This document shows, in pieces, positions 27,290-41,293 of a stretch of DNA of 64,000 nucleotides. This DNA is from Crotophaga sulcirostris. Taxonomy: Eukaryota; Chordata; Aves; Cuculiformes; Crotophagidae. Each line of letters starts with the position of its first letter. Position 1 is the stretch's first letter. A program made the translations under genes and the position numbers. The notes under the pieces are model-generated. The model had not been told where the DNA came from and did no database searches. It saw nothing but the letters and a program-made list of their open reading frames with translations. The stretch spans positions 750,867 to 814,866 of the forward strand of contig VYZB01000135.1 in assembly GCA_013397455.1 (NCBI GenBank), in the 5' to 3' direction.

Positions 27290-27725
27290 CTACTGTATTC
27301 ACATTCTTAACAACCTAATATCTGGCATTTTCACCTCTTGAATAAGTACTCCCTTTCCTGAAAATGTTTTATAAGAAAACAATTATAAATGTTATTTCTT
27401 CAAGATTTTGTTATACTTTCACATGGAGTTTATATCCACGCATATGGTTTGATTTCAATCTAGTGTCATCAAAGAAAGCTTTTATCAACTCATTCTCACA
27501 CAAATAGGTTTTCTTTTCAAAACCATTTTTGTAACTTCAGCTAACTAGTAGGGTGTACACACTCTCTAAGTGTGAGAATAACTTATGCACCAAAGTTTAA
27601 TCTATAAAAACATGATATTTCAGTTACTGGTTATAGCTGTATTTGAAAAGGGTTCCACAACATTTTCCTCTCTTTTCCTCTTCACAGTAGAGGCATGCAC
27701 ACCCTGATTCTTTTTGTCCTGGGGT
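27290..27725 (-). mobile_element. Ty3/Gypsy pol remnant: reverse transcriptase fingers/palm
   Basis: Minus-strand sequence upstream of the other Gypsy block. Allowing stops, one frame shows in order a GTLFKYSY segment, a YHVFID block, a VYTLLV block, then ELIKAFFDDT (the FDD standing where YLDD/FLDD is expected, about 27450-27480), an HVKV..Q block and NLEE...FRKGSTYS. The order matches the RT palm. Each match alone is weak; the ordered set is what persuades. About 700 bp of unassigned sequence separates it from the thumb block at 26567, although these are normally only tens of codons apart, so something was inserted or rearranged. Broken and non-functional. Confidence 0.55.
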
Positions 27726-27734
27726 TTTACTGTG

Positions 27735-28545
27735 TCAGAGTTTACTAAAGCCAAGGTATACAACATGAACTGCTTTTCCCACTGTCTTCATCCAGAGGGA
27801 TGGTCAGCCTGTCAGAGAAAGCAATGAGGTTGGTTATCACCCTTTGCCCTTGGTAAATCTATGCTGACTACTCCCAGCCACCTTCTTGCCCTTCTCATGC
27901 CTGAAAATGTCTTCTATGTGAATTTGCTCCAAAATCTTCCCAGGGACCAAGGTGAGGTCAATAGATCTGGACCACTCTCCTTGTCCCCTTCTTGCAGATG
28001 AATGCAGCATTTGCCTTCTTCCAGTGATCAGGAATCTCCCCTAACTGCCATGACCTTTTAAAGAAGACAGGGAGCAACCTCACAATGATGTTGGGCTACT
28101 CCTTCAGCACCCTTGGGCCCATGCCCTCTGGTCCATGGAGTTTTGTGTGTCCAAGTGGGTTAAATGATCCCTAACTTCATTTTCCTCTGCTGCAGGTACT
28201 GCTTCTTGCCCCTGGACTCTGCTAGGAGGCTCAGGGACCTATGAGGTCCACGGGCAAAGCCTACCAGTGAAAACTGAGGCAAAAGGCTTAACTTAGTAAC
28301 TTAGCATTTTAGATGTCCTTTATCACTAGATCCCAATGAGCCCATGCTACTCTGAACCCTCCTTTTACTGTCAACATACTTTGAAAAAACCCTTCTTGAC
28401 TTTCACATCCCTTGCTAGTGCCAGCTCCAGCTGAGTTTTGGCTTTCCCAGTTCCATACCTACCAGCTCAAGTAGTGTATCTGTTCCTCTGGGGTAGCTCA
28501 TCCCTGCTTTCACCTTCTATGGGCTTCCTTTTGTTATGTAAATGA
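27735..28545 (-). mobile_element. Second CR1 LINE fragment, ORF2 N-proximal RT region
   Basis: A second minus-strand CR1 copy, more decayed than the one at 24205-25486. Blocks seen: a segment with LELALARDVKVKKGFFK (about 28385-28440), the VRDHLT..LDTQNSM block (about 28135-28190), a diverged match to the DHWKKAN..PIF region (about 27985-28050), the HRFTKGK block (about 27845-27880) and the VVYLGFSK motif (about 27740-27765). It overlaps in ORF2 coordinates with the copy to its left, so the two are separate insertions, not one element split in two. It has no 3' end and stops against Gypsy reverse-transcriptase sequence near 27725. Confidence 0.87.
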
Positions 28546-29850
28546 GATCAGTGTTCCTCTTCAGTTTTTGTTCTGTGATCCACAAAACCAAATAAAAATC
28601 TGATTACAAATTTAAGCAGTCGCAGTCCAAAATTTGTTACAAATGCCCCAGAATTCTTTCCATCTTTTTATCTTTCCTAGGAAATTTCTGTGTCCATAGC
28701 TTAGTTTTTCCTAAAACTGTATTGTGATTTCTGTAATTTGGGATGGCAATTAGTTTTCTCTTCTCAATAAATGTAGTGCTTCTGGTTAGAATAAAAAATA
28801 CAATGAAAATAATAGCTAGTTTTGCTTTCCATCCACTCATTGTCTTGATGAAGAGAAGCATGTTGCTTGAACGTCTTCCAGTTGTGCGCAAGGTGTTTTG
28901 GAGCAGTGCTGTGACTGACATGAGCCCTGCAGTTACCCCTTTATCTTTTCCTCTGGTTCTAGAGGCCATCTCCAATTTTATGGCACCAGATCATTCTCAG
29001 GAGTGATCATCACTGCAGTGAGAATTTAGTCTGCAACTTAGAAGCTATAGTTAGTCTTTTCAAAAATACACAAACTGTGAAAAGGAGGAAATTGTGAGAA
29101 ACCGAGGCAGAGAGCTAAATCTGAAGACAGGATATAATTGAAATGCTCTATGCCTTTTAGAGGGCTAGTTCTCTTGCAGTGTATGTATTCTTTTGCTCCA
29201 ACCCACAAAACCATTGCCATCATTCTCTCACAGGAAATAGTACAATCATCTTTTTAATCATTTTCCAGTTACTCTTGTGCTTGATCTGGAAAGGGAAGTG
29301 CAGGAGGCCAATACTTGGCAAACTCTTTTTGTACAACAGTTAAAATTATATAGAAGTACCACTGAGCCAATGATCAGAGAATATTTATAACCAAAGCTGA
29401 TTTTGAAAATGTGTATTCATTTTTTCAAAGTGTTTCCAAGCTTCTTTGCCTTGCACAATATTTCAAAGTAACTGTGTTAATTCATATTTCCGGATTTTTC
29501 TCTGTGAACCATGTTTTTCTCTGAATAGTCCACAGACTTTCACTGAAGGTACTACTACTTAAGATAACGTTCTGTTCTTTGTCAGAGGCTGCTACTTCAA
29601 CAGGATTATTTACCTTGCATAGACTGTATTTTGAACAGGTTTGGGGCATACATTTTGAAAATTATTTTATTACATTATTAGAGATTTTGGGAATTCATCT
29701 TTTTCCAAAAAGCTTTGAACTGCTCAAATATCAGTTGAAGGTAAAGGAAGAATCACAAACAGAATTGAGTAAAACTTAATGTTGCGTTTCTAATGAGTTA
29801 CCTACAGCCAATTTCACCCATTTTTGTAGTGTAGAAAGGGCAAGGCACTC

Positions 29851-29892
29851 ACAGATAAAAGATGAGTGCATGTAAACTCATCTTTTATTTGT
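29851..29892. other. Strong hairpin (17-bp stem)
   Basis: Left arm ACAGATAAAAGATGAGT (29851-29867), 8-nt loop (29868-29875), right arm ACTCATCTTTTATTTGT (29876-29892). The inner 13 pairs are perfect; one G-T lies between them and the three outer pairs. Too short for a typical animal pre-miRNA unless the flanks extend it, which they do not obviously do. Function unknown. Confidence 0.7.
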
Positions 29893-32800
29893 ATAGGATA
29901 ATGCAATTCCCATTCTTACAGTTTCAGAGGAATAATACAGAATAATTTTTCTGTATTGGTCTGTAATACACAGCACGGGTTGAATCCAGACTGATTTCGA
30001 TTAAAATAAGTACAAATAAGAACAGGTTGAAGAATGAGATGAGCAAAACCTGTGAAGTTTTCAACATCAGAGTTTTCAACATGTATTCCTGCTCTGATGA
30101 CTGTAGAGTCGTGCTTATGCATTGCCCATGATCTGTTTGTGTCTTTCATTTTCACTTTAAAGAAGTTTACAGGAAAGTTTTGATTTGTTAAAGTAATCAG
30201 AAGTTAAATGGATAGCTTGAAAAATGCCAGGTGAAATGGCACCTTTCATAGTTCACAGCTGATTTTCCTGTGGTTTGGAGCAATGTAACTCTTAAGCCAG
30301 TGTGTCACAGTACATGAAATTCCTATGAAGGTCAGTCAGAATATATCCTGTAGAATTGTTATGGAGCATGCAACCACGAAATATGGATCAGAAATGTAAC
30401 AATGGACCCCAGAAATCTGCAACTAGTTAGGGCTGTGCAAGATGTCCACAATGAAAACAGAAACAGCATGAGATTTATTTAGTTTGCAGATTTGTTTAGA
30501 AATTCAGAATAAAGCCTGCATTTGTTCAAAGGTTTGTTCAAGGTCACTGCTTGCCTGCTGACTATAGATTAATTTTCAAACAAACCTGGGTTGATTATAA
30601 ACTGGTATCACGATCACGCTAAACTTGTGGTGTCATACGGTTTAAACACACCATGCTACTAAATGAAATAGCACTTAGTGGTTTTCCTTGGGTTTTGACT
30701 GGCTGTTTCTAGTTCATTAGAGACACAAGGTCAAGGTGGAAAGACTGGAGGTGCTGACCGTGCCCTGCTGCCCCCCAGGAGCATTTGGCAGGGATGCAGC
30801 AGTTGAAAAAGGGAGCCAGGCTGTCTTCTGCAAGGGCAGGACAGTAAATGAAGGAATCAGTTTCTCTCTCAGGGGTAGAGGTATTCTTGTGCTTTCAGGC
30901 ACAGCAGTAACTGCTGAAAGTTCAAGACTTATTTAGCCAGTTGTGTGTTGAAAGTGTTTCTACCTGCATTATTATGTCTAGTAGTATTAACCTTTTTCTT
31001 TAAAGCATGCCAGATGTTATCAGCAATGTATGTTTTGAGAGATGAGATGGTTTTTTGAATAGGCCTATGCTTCCATGATCGCTTCTTCTGCATCTGTCTT
31101 TGGTCATTCAAAAGCAAATTCATCCACTTGTCTCCTCTGAAGTAGAACCCTCCACACTTCTCCTATTATGTGCATTATTTCACATATTAAATATATTTCT
31201 TGTGCTGTATTTATTTTAAAACTTTATTCAGTCACATGTCTCTGTGTGCATTTAAAAGAAACCACAAATATTTATGAGGCAATTTTAATGCTTACCAATT
31301 ATTTTTGTGGGACTTGGTATTAGAGTAGGTGCTTTAAAAGCTGTGGTTGTATCAACCTTGGCTGATGTTTCCTAATTGTTCATATCTAGAAGTGTTATCA
31401 GCCATCACAGAGTGCTACCAACACCATTTTAAGCTCTCTTCACCTTCTTCAGTCTGGGTTTTATTTGAAAAGCAGACATGCAGTCCCCAGTGAGAATTAA
31501 AGTAGAAGCATTAGCTTGCAAAATATATGCCAATGACCTAATGATTCTGACATTTTCACAATACAAGCTTTACAAGAAGGCATGCAGACAGCAAAGTCTG
31601 TTTTTCTATCTCATATTTTTTTAATGGCTAAATGTTTGGAGGAAACAAAATGGATTTATTCTGCTCAATCCAGGGTATAATATCAGGACTTATCCGGTTC
31701 CGGGCCCCAGGGCTTCAGACAACTAACAAAACACATCTTACTTCTGCTCTACTAGTTCTCTGTTATGCTTTTCACACGCAGGAAGAAAGAGTAAAAGCAT
31801 AACCCAATTGAATAAAGCAGCATGGCCTGCTGTTCTTTGCTTATGAAGCATCACATGATAGACATCAAATTAAGAAGAACCCCCCACCTGTGGTTAAGTA
31901 TGTATGCAACTGTCAAGCCATTTTATATAATATAGAGGGAACTTAACCATCCCCTTCACTTCCAGAGAGCAAGAATATGTTAAAAATGTTAATGTCTTAC
32001 CAAAGCACGCTTCATTATTTTTGAATAATCCAGTGATTTTACGCCATTTAAATAAAATCAAAGATGCTGCTCCCAGATTTATTTTGAAATGCTCCAGCTT
32101 TATAAATCTTTTTTCTGTGATATGTGGAAAGAAAACTAATCTGAGGTTCTACTTGTAGAATTTAAGTTGCAATTTGCTTTTTGGCTATTCTCTCAGTGTT
32201 TATTTAAGGATGTATTGAGAGAGGACTGTCTGCCATGATATGGTAAAAAAAAATAACATCTTTTTTAATAAAAATAAGATGCTATTTAAACAAGAAATTA
32301 AAGGAACTCTATCCTCTCCATTGACCTTTCAGACTGTGGTAAGCGTAGAACATAGGTGCCAATTTTATGACACAGTCGTGTCAAATAGATTGTATATGAT
32401 TTATTTTAGTAGCAATTTCAAAGAAGGTTTTGATCATGAGAGTTAGAAGGAAAAACTATTCAAAAGTGTTCTCATTACTTTTTGTACAGTAACTCACATG
32501 GACCAACCACCTAACACTTAAGACATGCCATACCCAAGAACATTCCCTTAACCACAGAGTTTTCTTGTTCATTTCCTTAAAGTATTCCAAATTTTTCCCG
32601 TTGTTGCCCTAAGAAGTTCCAAGCAAATCTGATGGCAATGACAAATTCTTAGAGGGTTCTGGATTTGTTCAGATACTGGGCTGATAATTTTGTCTTTTGT
32701 GGTTTTTCTTTCTCTCCCTCTTTTGCAGGTTTTATCTACATAGGTGATGAACTACTTGCAGTGATTTCTTGTACCTATATATATTAGGATCCTTGCAGCA

Positions 32801-35800
32801 GAGGGGCTTAAATTTCAGAAGTGGCCTTTAGATGTTAAAACCCTACAAATTTGGATTAGTTTCTTGTGATAGAGTGTTCAGTAAGTAAGGAATGAGGGAA
32901 TCACTTCATATTCATTAGAATGATCTGTACCACAGTTGCCATTGCTGATTTCTGCGACAGAAGTATGTCAAATGTCTGGTTATAGACCAAGGAAATGCAA
33001 GCTTCTGAAGTGGCTTGTTACTGTGTGAAAACATAGTTCTTGCAAATCATAAGGACCATTAGTTGCTTTAGCCTAGAATTAACATGAATTGACTCCTTTT
33101 CTGCTAAAATTTCTTCCCTGCAGTTGCTGTTTCTCTCTGTGCATACAGACAAAAAGCTTTGCTAGTGCCATCATTAGCGTACAGCATCTCTTCTTTTTAA
33201 CGTGGGCTTCTATTTGCTGCAGAGGTGAAAGCTGCGGAAACTTTCTGCCTTTGAAGAACTACTTAAGATGAAATGGTTCTGAAGTGCATTTAAGGGCATT
33301 TACTTTAGGCACTTTATTTTTTTTTATTTTTATTCCTATTGGAATTGACTGATGTTATTCATTAAACTAACAATTTCTCCCCTGCCTGTTCTTAAGTGTG
33401 ACTTGTGACCTTGCAATCTGTGTATTTTGTCATCACAATGTGTTACCATGGAACTGATTTTGATGTCATGAATAAGGGCATTGTGAGTTTCCACGTTCCC
33501 AAGCATATTTGAGACACAGGTTTGGAAACAAAAATGACTTCACCAGTTAAATATTGTTAGATCCTATAGTATATCAAAGGTAAGAACACTTATGCCTTAT
33601 ATTCCTTTACATAGAAGAATCTAAGGTTAGGAATTTCAAAGCAGGTATATACAAGAATGACACTACAAATAACATTTCACAAGATCAAATATTTTGTGAG
33701 AGCATTGACCTCTAACCCCATTATGTTACTGTAGACAAAAATCTTTCATACTGTTCATGGAGACTTCTCAGACTATCTAATACGGAGCCTATATAAAGAG
33801 GAAGAAACGCTGTGTGCATAACAGCACTTGGATGCTGCTGGAATTTAACTCCTTCAAGACAATAGCGACTGAAGGGAAATTTCCGCCTGAGATCGCTCAC
33901 AGACAGACAGAGGGCAATGTAACATTGCTGGTTTTGAAGCTGAGAGTAATATTTGGGCATTTTTCAGAAGAGAGCCTTATTCAGTGCACAAAGGAAATGT
34001 ATACTTTCCTTGTGCAGCAGAGCGCGTGTATTGTGTGCCTTGAATTAAAAAGAAAGCAAGTTCCCTCAGTGATCTACCTACCAACAGGAGGTTAAGAGAG
34101 TTCAATTGAATCTTTTGTCAAGCTGTTCCCCAGGGTGTTTAATTCGTCACAGTTAAAGGGTTGATAAGTTTCTGCAATAATGAAAAAGTTTGGAAAGCTT
34201 CAAGTGAGGTTAAAATCCCAGGCTGTATAAAAAGTGCTAGCGTAACAGTGACCTCAGATGCATTTCTCTATTTTTGCTCTGCTTTTTTTTTCTCAGTTGA
34301 GACTTACCAGTCCTCTCCATTTTACACTCTAGCTCAGTACCATTTTGCTCCTGGCACCAGGCAAATATGTCCTCATTAAGTAAAATTTATGCTAATACAA
34401 TTCTGATTAGCTAGCAGTCATTGATATTCACTCTCATTAGCTAAATTGCTTCACTGGAAGACATCCCACTGAGGATTTTTTTTTCTGTTTTAAGTGGAAT
34501 ATATAATGTATGGATTTGCAGAGATAACAGATGATGATAATTATACCCTGTGTTTACTTGAGCAGATTTGGGGTTTTTTTGTCCTAAAGGCTCCCAAAGT
34601 ACTTTGCAACATTTCCATGTGCAAGGAGAGAGAAGACTTTTTTCTCCCCTTCGGAGAAAGACCCTCTGTCAGAAATATAGAAGCCATTCTGGTTTCACTG
34701 TTATTAAGACAGATTGCACAAAGAAATCTTCCATTCTGAATTCAGGAGCACTTTTAAATGAGACAGAATGCAGGTCAGTTCATAGGAAACCTAACCAGGG
34801 AATAAACTCAATTCATATAGTAATGGGACTTTCTTCATACAGTGTTTATGGAGTAACCTTGTGACTCTGAATTAACATCTCTGGGAGTTTTGCCTGCAGT
34901 AATATTGCAAAATTAGCCTCAGTGTGAACCTTTCATCAAAATTACAAGGATCTGTCAGCCCACTCTCAGGCATCTCGGTTGAGAGAACTGGTAATTTCAA
35001 CTAAGAATTTGATTATGTTTTCTTGTGTTAAAACATATATGATTAATTCCAGCCATGGGTTAATACAATCTGATATGATGCTGTCATGAATTATGATCGA
35101 TTTTCTGCTAACTCTCTTAAAGGGCTCTTGTTATGCAAGCATGACCAAGTAGGAAGTTGTTATTGCCAAGGTGTGATAATCTTGTCATCAAGACTATTAG
35201 GGTTAAGAATATATTTCTTTATATCACAGCTTCCATTTCAAATGCCAAGTGTTCTTAATGTCTTATATTCTTAGTTATAGTTAAAAAACCAAAACACCTC
35301 AGTAGATGCCTATCTCTATGTGTAGGCATAATATCCTTTAGAAACTTTATCTTCTTCCGTTAAAACTCTGTTTACACTTAAATACTAGTACCAAGTATAC
35401 TCCATTTTCTTTAAGGAGGGAAAATATTTCTCTGGTCCATTCAATCTTGACCTTACCATAAGAATTATAAACAACGATGTTTCTTCCTGCCAATTTTTTA
35501 CCTTTTGAATCTGTAATGAATACTATAATACTTCACTTAGGCAAGCAAATGGCAGCAACCATTGACCATGAGCAACAAGAAGACTGGAAATGTTGCGCTA
35601 CAGTAACCGTTGACTCGTCTTGAAATTCTTCAATTTGTCTTTGAATCCCCACCACTGAATAGTACAATCACTCCTGTGCAATAATTGTAGTGTTTTCGCA
35701 TGTGCTCTTCTGTTTCAAATTGTCTCACTTTTATATCGATCTAATCTTTTCTTCAGTAATCAAAACTAGTTTTGCATCCAAAAGATGCTTTGGGGGGAAG

Positions 35801-38800
35801 ATCTGTGACCACAAGCAGTAATGTGAAACCACCCAGATGCAGATAATTTGCCATTCTCCCTCACTGCACAGAGAAATTGCGTCCTAATAGTACGGCAATT
35901 ACTGTTTCCATGGTGATGTGTGTGTGTGAGCACTATAAATAAAGTTTGATGTTTATAAACAATTCAGTTGTGCTGAATTATGCATACTATTTATGCTAAT
36001 ATCCAAGATGCACTTCTAGTTATCTCACAGCTGTAGAATAGCAAACAGAAAGCTGAAAGTTTTGGGAGCACTGCAATGAGCCATGGGATTTGTATTATTT
36101 TTTTTCCACATTTGTGTCCAAAGGAAAAGCTACATGAGCTGAGTCTATTTCCTTATCATATGGTATATACTAAATAACTGAAAAAAAAAATACTAGAGAG
36201 AAAAAATCACAAAATAAACATAATTTTGCTACTGATCATCCTTACTAGACTGGGGTTTTGTCCCGGAGGGCACAAAACATCATGGTTATGATTCAGCAAA
36301 TTGTTTCTGTGCATGTTCATTTTTAAGCTTGTAAAATGATCAAATATCTTAGTTGAATGTTTTAAAATTACTTTTTTCCTCCTGCTATTGTGTAACAGCA
36401 AAAGATTTTCTGTATTTTCTTTATGGCACTGAATATTCATGAATAATGCAAAACCAACAAAGATCCATCAGCATTTGCTCGAATAAGGTAATAAATACTC
36501 TTCAATAGCAGCTTGTTTGCCAGTCACAAATCATTGTTAGGGAATAAATAGGACTATTACTATTATTTAATATGGTTGCAAGAATAGTTGCAGTGAAGTC
36601 AAATTTTAAGAACAGGCATGGGAATATCCATTGGCAGGTAGAAAAGCGTGGGCAAGGGAGCAGCTATGAGACTAAGGAGTGCTGTCAGTAGCAGCACATT
36701 AGAGGCACAAAGGAAATTCCTCCTCCTTCCTCCTGCCTGGCTGTGGAAGCACAGTTCACTTCTGCAGGTCCTTGGCCAGTGGCCAGTGCAATTAAAACGC
36801 TGCACCCTACCTCTGCGTGCTTTAATTGCTGCCTACACACTTTGCAAGCAGTGTTTGTACTTGTTTAGCTCAAGACCTTTGATAGACTTAGCAGCCAGGC
36901 TGGAAGAGGGAAGCAAACACAAGCGAACAAATCTATATTAACAGATGCTAAGTGTTCATACTGCATAACACCTGTGGGCAGACACGTAGACAGCAGTGAG
37001 TATGCCATTTAAACAGCAACAGAATGCCATTTACCCATTGTTTAGGAGTAAACGAAATACATTGCATTAAATTTGTTCCTTGGCAGTCATCCCAGTCAAA
37101 CTACCATGCTGGTTAGCTGTGGACACTCCTGTATTTACATTAAAATAGTTTGGAAAATTTTACCTTTATTCATGGCCTGAGTATGCAAACGTGATCTCCT
37201 CAGCACGAGCTGCAAGCAAAGCGCTGAGATGTACTGCAAGCTGGGCTTATGCCTCTCCGGCTCCTTGGTCCTGTTTGCTGGCAGCAGGGCAGCCTCGTAA
37301 GGGCAGCAATCCCAGTTTGTTCCCCCGTGCCTTTGATTTCCTGACACATGCCGTTGCCAAAATGATACAAATTGAGTATTTACTTTATCAGCTGGGGGAG
37401 CCTGGTTTGTTTGTTTGCCTCATCCACACTTGGAGTGACTCTACAACCTGTGCTGAAGATGTGTAACAACACACTGTCGTGGCAGCATGTTTATTTTGCA
37501 CCGATATGTTGCTGGTCTTGAAAAGAAAGACACTTGCTGCCAGCTTTGGGAAAGCACCAAGTAAACAAATATGGCCCAAGGTTTTCCAATTAATAGAGGC
37601 TAAATATTGTGAGATTCAAAAAGGAGCTGTTAGAGTTGCAACAGGGATGCAGTGTCACTTAAGAACTCTCTACCTGGGAGCCAACTGCATCTTGCTCTTC
37701 TCTCTTAAATAATTTCTCCATCATTGGCCACCAGGTGTTCTCCTGAGCTGTTGTTATGATAAGCAGAAATGACCACAACAAGGCTGGAGTGCTCGTTTAC
37801 CAGCAGTTTGTCTGTAGCTCTCAAAATCAAGTCTTAGAGACCTGACGTCTGCCCTCTTCTTCCCCAGGGGATGCAGAAGTAGTCACTACCCAACAGCACA
37901 GAGAAGTTGAGCACTTGACATGACTGAAAATGACCCTAGTCACAAATTACCTATGGTATGACTATTGTCATGAGTACTTTTGGATTTTGCAGGATTTTGT
38001 ATTTGCAATGACTGCCGTCATGTTAAAAAAAAACTGGTAATTCTGTGTCTTTTACACCTGGCTTGTAGTTCCTGGTTTCCCAGATTTGATTTGTTCTCCC
38101 TTACGTGTCCTCTGCTACACCTGACCTCAAGATGAAGTTTTACTGGGGTTTTCTTAAATGAAAGAAAATGCGAAACTGTCCAGTCATTGGGTAATATTTC
38201 ACAAATGAGATCTTAAGTCTGGCTAATAATCTCATGTTTAATCACTAGTGTTTAAAACTGTGAGAGGATATGACAGCCTGGCTTTGTTTTAATATTAGAC
38301 TTCTGTGCTGTTGTTGGGGTTCGTGTTTTTTTAATTTACATTCTCACTCTCTTTAAAAAAATACTTGTAAAACCTTTTGGCTTTCTATATTTGTCTAAGA
38401 TGAAGATGACTATGTATTCCAGTTTTGTTTGTTTCGGGTATCTGAACTTGGAAGAATGGAATCTTAAAGTATTCAGTATATATCTAAGAAGTCTTAGACA
38501 GAAGAAAAGAAGGAGTTGTCTTCTTCTGAAATGGAAATATGAAACTCCATCATTGTCACATGATTGGATTTTTTACCAAAGTAGGAGGAGAAGAAAGATT
38601 ATGGAGTATTTGAACAGAAATGTTCAAAAAGGTAACATACTCCTTAAAGTAGGAGTAAAATGATTTTCCCATCGTGCACACAGAGAAACAGAATCCTGAA
38701 AAATATTCTCTTTCCAAGGGAGCGCAAAAATTTATAGTTCTAGGATTTCTTGGATCTAACATAGGGTCTAGTTTGGACCAGCCAACTTATTTCACTCTAA

Positions 38801-41279
38801 TAATTGCGAAATCTTTTATTTCTTGTTTCTTTCTCTTTTTTTTTTCTTTTAGCTTTTAGCCTAAACATATGAAAGTAAATAATTAAAATTAAATAAAATT
38901 ACGACATCAAAGAAACCTACTCTGAAAAGTTTTCTGACTTACTAGGCTCCCATTTTTATGATCAATTTGAGAGATTCATCCTAACTCTAACTAATTTGGT
39001 CTTGATAAACCACTCCTTTTTTGCCAAAGAATATGTTTTGCAAAGTTATCTCACAGGTTTGGGATTTTTTTCCAACTGAAATATGTGAAAATGTCATAGG
39101 ACAGATGAATATGAGAAACCATGCCAGCCTCATAACTGTTGCAATTATACACTGCTTTGCAGAGAGTCCAGCTTTTCGGTAGTTTCACTTTTTTAATCAT
39201 CATGTGACTGCTTTTAATTTTTCTTTTCTTCCTGGTGCTTCTGTTGAGTGTGTGAGCTACATTATCATTTTGAGACTAATCCTGAAAATTCCTTGTTAAG
39301 AGGTCTTTTTTTCAATAGCTGAATTACTGAAGTAGTAAAATGTGGGACTTATGCTAAACGCAAAGTTTTTAAATGAAAAGTTTTTCAAAATTTTCAACAG
39401 TGAAATGGGATATTTAGGGTAAGTTATTCCAAAGTGAGAGTCAGAGGGGTTTAATCACTTTTGAAGTTGGACTTAGAAAACCCTCTTATTTAGATCATGG
39501 CATCCTCAAGTCTAGCCCTGCTGGACGTAGAGTCAGAACTGAATTTGGTGGTAACTGTCACCTTTGACAAGTTTCAGGTCAAGAGTTTGTGGAGAGCCTA
39601 ATTTAATGTATTGCTCCTTAAATTGATATGACTTACCTTGCAGTCATCCACGGTTGAAGTGTAGGATCAGTTCCCTCATTCAGCTGGAGACGATGGAATC
39701 AGGCAAACACTTCACTGCTCTGAAGTGCCAGCAGAAAGGCTTTCAGGATTGTGGCCAACACCCTCTACAAGTACTTTTTGGATCTGTCTCAGCTTGAGCA
39801 GAGAGATTTGAACAGACATCAGATTGTGAGGGAGTGTAGCTAACTAAAAAAGTTGAAGTGGAGAAAGAAGCTCAAGTGAATTCATTTAGGGAAAAGAGGC
39901 ATCTCTTGAATGCCAAAGGTTTTAAATAGAAAAGCGAGAGTACTGTTTTTAAAGGAAAGCAAATGGAGGTCCTTGGTAAAACATCCGTCTTTTTAAAAAA
40001 ATTATTTCTGTTTGTTCTCTTTTCCAGTGGATAATTAAATATTGGGAGAAAAAGGAAAGAGGAATACCTGAAGACAAAAATTGTCAATGTGGTACTTTCT
40101 ACGTGTTGTACATGTACATACTGAGTTGCTTATACATAATCAAAGACTATAAAAAAGAGTTAAAACATTAGTAGAGGACATCTCACATCAAATCTTAATT
40201 TACACTTCAGGGAGCCATCACCAAAGGGCCATATGACCTACTACCTGTTTGTGAAAATTATTTGAATAAAGTACTGCCCCTCATTTTTAAATACTATATA
40301 ATGTGAAAAGTATGCAGTGGTTAAAAATAAACAATTTCCACACATACATTATTTCAATATTAAGATTCCAAATAAAGTCAAATCGCACACTACCAAGGAG
40401 TATTTATGTCTCCTTGCTTTCTACTTCAAGTCTTTGGGACTGAAAGTTGTTATTTACAGATACCCCTAGAATGGTGATACCTCTAGGTAAGCCAAAGGGA
40501 GCATTTACGTGCACTCAGGAGTTTCTGTTTTATGAACCTAGAGGGCAGAGATGCTGAAAGACCTTGGGAACAAAGAAATTTAGTGTTCTGACCTCATGCC
40601 TGTGTGCTTTTGCTATTACTTTTTCCTTTTACAAAATTAATTTGATAACTTTATTGGATATCACATGGATTTTTTCTATTTTATGGAAACTTTTCAACAC
40701 AGAATATCTGGACGGTCGCAAAGGGTTTGGAGATGAAGAGTGCTAGGGATACAGTTAATCAAAATTAGTGTGGGTGAAAAAAATCCAGGATATTCAACTT
40801 GTGTAATGAGACCTTCAACCAGAATAAAAGAATCTTGTTTAGAGGCTTATACGGAGAATAAAATGTATTATTAATGCTAAGGAGTGGCTCTGTTTGACTA
40901 AGAAAATGCCATTAGAACCAAGTATTTATGACTAAACACACTTGAATAGAAAACATGCAGACAAAACTCTTGGTAGTTCATTTGTCAAAAGCTGGCTGAA
41001 CTGTGGCCCTGTAATAATTGTGTACTGGATATCACAGGCAGAGAAGCTGGTGACCGCAAACTGACTTCCTCATTCTTTCTCCTTCCTCCAGGAGTGGTTT
41101 GGATTAGGTAGTCAGCTGAAACTTCCAAAGCACATATTTTCTTACTGCGCTGCTGTGACCCATCTCCAGGTATTTCTTGCTTAGATTCCCACTAAATGCT
41201 CTTTTTTTTTTCCTTTTTTCCATGGAGTGATAAGTTTATTAATGCATTTACTCAGTTAAATGCTCTCCAAGACCCCCTG

Positions 41280-41293
41280 CACACACACACACA
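41280..41293 (+). repeat. (CA)n microsatellite
   Basis: Seven CA units following a short C-run. Confidence 0.8.
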
